Source: an uncultured Paracoccaceae bacterium
GTDB lineage: Bacteria > Pseudomonadota > Alphaproteobacteria > Rhodobacterales > Rhodobacteraceae
NCBI GenBank assembly: GCA_937927885.1
Contig: CALEZJ010000351.1
Coordinates: 1 to 6,023 of the forward strand
Direction: 5' to 3'
Length of the DNA stretch: 6,023 nucleotides
Position numbers and translations under genes: made by a program. Under the pieces are notes generated by a model that was not told the DNA's origin, searched no databases, and saw only the letters and a list, made by a program, of their open reading frames with translations. Below, piece by piece: positions 5,346 through 6,023 of this stretch (position 1 is its first letter; the number at the start of each line of letters is the position of its first letter).

Positions 5346-5487
5346 TCGCTTGCGCCGCAGGCAAGGGGTGCGCAGACTCCCTCGGACATGCCTGCCCTTG
5401 CGCCCGCTTTCCCCGACCCGGTGCCCCGCACCTTGCCGTGCCCACTGTCGAACCGGCCCCGGGTGCCCGCGCGTCGACCCCGGGCGG

Positions 5488-5733
5488 CTAGGCCGCGCTC
5501 GAGATTGTCACCTGGTTGCGGCCCTCGGCCTTGGACGCAAGAAGTGCGGCGTCCGCGCGGGCGAAAGCATCACGGGCGGCGTTTTCGCCGGTGTCGGGCG
5601 CCAGCGTCGGCCCCAGCGCCAGACCGACCGAGATCGTCACCTGCACCGCGCCCGCGTCGCCGGGCAAGAGCACCGGCGTCTCGCCGACCACCCGGCACAG
5701 CCGCTCGGCCGCGATGCGCGCGGTGCCGGGTGT
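5488..5733 (-). CDS. Diguanylate cyclase (GGDEF domain), C-terminal fragment lacking its N-terminus
   Basis: The last roughly 82 codons of a GGDEF-domain protein, ending at TAG 5490-5488. GGDEF enzymes make cyclic di-GMP from two GTP. The retained part runs [17 protein letters not shown], then [13 protein letters not shown] (the strand usually written VTVSxGLA), then [19 protein letters not shown], which is the family's terminal ADxALYxAKxxGRNxV helix-turn. The GGDEF signature itself should lie just upstream and is absent. Beyond about 5735 the frame stays open to 6003 but reads only the antisense of the Ftr gene (for example [14 protein letters not shown]). An apparent 171-residue protein over 5488-6003 is therefore a false fusion. 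The fragment cannot be catalytic. Whether the gene is truly broken or merely misjoined in the assembly is discussed under findings. Confidence 0.85.
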   Translation of the reverse strand, partial: TPGTARIAAERLCRVVGETPVLLPGDAGAVQVTISVGLALGPTLAPDTGENAARDAFARADAALLASKAEGRNQVTISSAA

Positions 5734-5737
5734 GATC
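5707..5737. other. Junction between two unrelated truncated genes
   Basis: Read on the minus strand this stretch continues the GGDEF protein (PGTARIAA). Read on the plus strand it continues the Ftr protein ([10 protein letters not shown]). Both readings look native across roughly 20-30 bases, so the join probably occurred within short shared sequence. Left of it only GGDEF homology is visible, and right of it only Ftr homology. No insertion-sequence ends, target duplication or recombinase gene are visible around it. Confidence 0.65.
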
Positions 5738-6023
5738 ATGCCCTTCCCCGGCGGGGTGGTGCGCTCCGGCTCCAAGGTCGGCAGCAAGTACCCGGCGCTG
5801 ATGGCCTCGACCAACGACGCGTTCTGCCCGGCGCTGACGCCACTGGCCGCGAAAACCGAGCTGGACGAACGCGTCACCAGTGTGATGGAGATCGTCATCG
5901 ACGGCCTCACCGAGGCCGCGGTGGCCGCCGCGATGTGCGCCGGCATGGAAGCCATCCTGACGCGTGGCGTGGAGTCTGGCGTGGTGCGGATCTCGGCCGG
6001 CAACTACGGCGCCGCCTCAGCCG
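5720..6023 (+). CDS. fhcD: Formylmethanofuran:tetrahydromethanopterin formyltransferase (Ftr/FhcD), fragment
   Basis: An open frame with no start and no stop, running off the window end. It reads [20 protein letters not shown], then [19 protein letters not shown], then [17 protein letters not shown], and near the end [10 protein letters not shown]. These are signature blocks of the C-terminal half of Ftr, the enzyme that moves a formyl group between a methanofuran-type carrier and tetrahydromethanopterin. In bacteria the FhcABCD complex uses it for formaldehyde oxidation in methylotrophs. About 100 codons are present of a protein usually near 300 residues; the N-terminal two thirds are missing upstream, where the DNA instead encodes the GGDEF fragment on the other strand. 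No other tetrahydromethanopterin-pathway gene is in the window. The final residues (GAASA) differ from the GGKLG-like end I recall for the family. Identity of the fragment is confident; its belonging to this genome is not. Confidence 0.85.

Larger units (their letters stand above)
4902..5487. other. Non-coding stretch between the sensor gene and the GGDEF fragment
   Basis: About 590 bases in which I recognise no protein. Short open frames exist on both strands, but they are rich in Arg/Pro/Gly and look like chance openings in GC-rich DNA. Visible structure includes CCCGG/CCGGG (4908-4912 with 4920-4924), a weak post-operon hairpin without a T-run. CATCCC/GGGATG (4993-4998 with 5007-5012) forms a second hairpin. 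Hairpins at 5159-5225 and 5302-5339 are listed separately. No tRNA, rRNA or mobile-element ends were seen. Confidence 0.6.

Noticed and set aside
4902..5487. Short open frames on both strands in the non-coding stretch
   Set aside because: Composition is biased to Arg, Pro and Gly, there are no convincing ribosome binding sites, and there is no recognisable motif.
5740..6003. N-terminal half of an apparent 171-residue minus-strand GGDEF protein
   Set aside because: This stretch reads as convincing Ftr protein on the plus strand. The minus-strand translation has no GGDEF-domain features.
1..6023. CRISPR array, IS element, phage or toxin-antitoxin genes
   Set aside because: There are no spaced identical repeats, transposase or integrase motifs, terminal inverted repeats, or small two-gene toxin modules anywhere in the window.

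Overview
The window is about 6 kb of very GC-rich DNA with strong G/C preference at third codon positions. Its gene content and protein style suggest an alphaproteobacterium, most likely of the Rhodobacterales (Paracoccus/Rhodobacter-like). That placement is inferred from the look of the GltX tail, the DUF983-Nudix pair and the sigma/anti-sigma/metal-sensor cassette, not from a search.

Layout. (1) 2-238 (+): the C-terminal end of glutamyl-tRNA synthetase, followed by a short GC hairpin shared with the convergent gene. (2) 298-2549 (-): three genes read leftward. A DUF983 zinc-ribbon membrane protein overlaps a Nudix hydrolase by ATGA. After a 75-base gap with a possible promoter comes a secreted von Willebrand A protein with a cysteine-rich tail. 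The vWA stop codon lies in a 15-base unit repeated three times in frame, giving three consecutive stops. (3) 2738-4901 (+): a secreted EF-hand protein, an ECF-type sigma factor, a small single-span membrane protein in the position of its anti-sigma factor, and a membrane-anchored periplasmic heavy-metal-sensor-like protein. The last three are tightly packed (a 4-base overlap, then a 7-base gap). They resemble the CnrH/CnrY/CnrX arrangement, in which a periplasmic sensor and a membrane anti-sigma factor hold a sigma factor inactive until metal or envelope stress is sensed. (4) 4902-5487: no convincing gene, but several hairpins and a weak promoter/hairpin pair that could mark a small RNA. (5) 5488-6023: the C-terminal third of a GGDEF diguanylate cyclase on the minus strand, joined head-to-head to the C-terminal part of a formylmethanofuran:tetrahydromethanopterin formyltransferase (Ftr/FhcD) on the plus strand.

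The most striking observation is the junction near 5707-5737. Two unrelated genes both lose their N-terminal parts at the same point, on opposite strands, and no mobile element is visible. Either the assembly joined two genomes or loci through a short shared stretch, or this is a real rearrangement breakpoint. The most biologically interesting intact unit is the EF-hand/sigma/anti-sigma/sensor cassette, whose EF-hand protein has a Gly/Arg/Met/His-rich insert between its second and third calcium loops.
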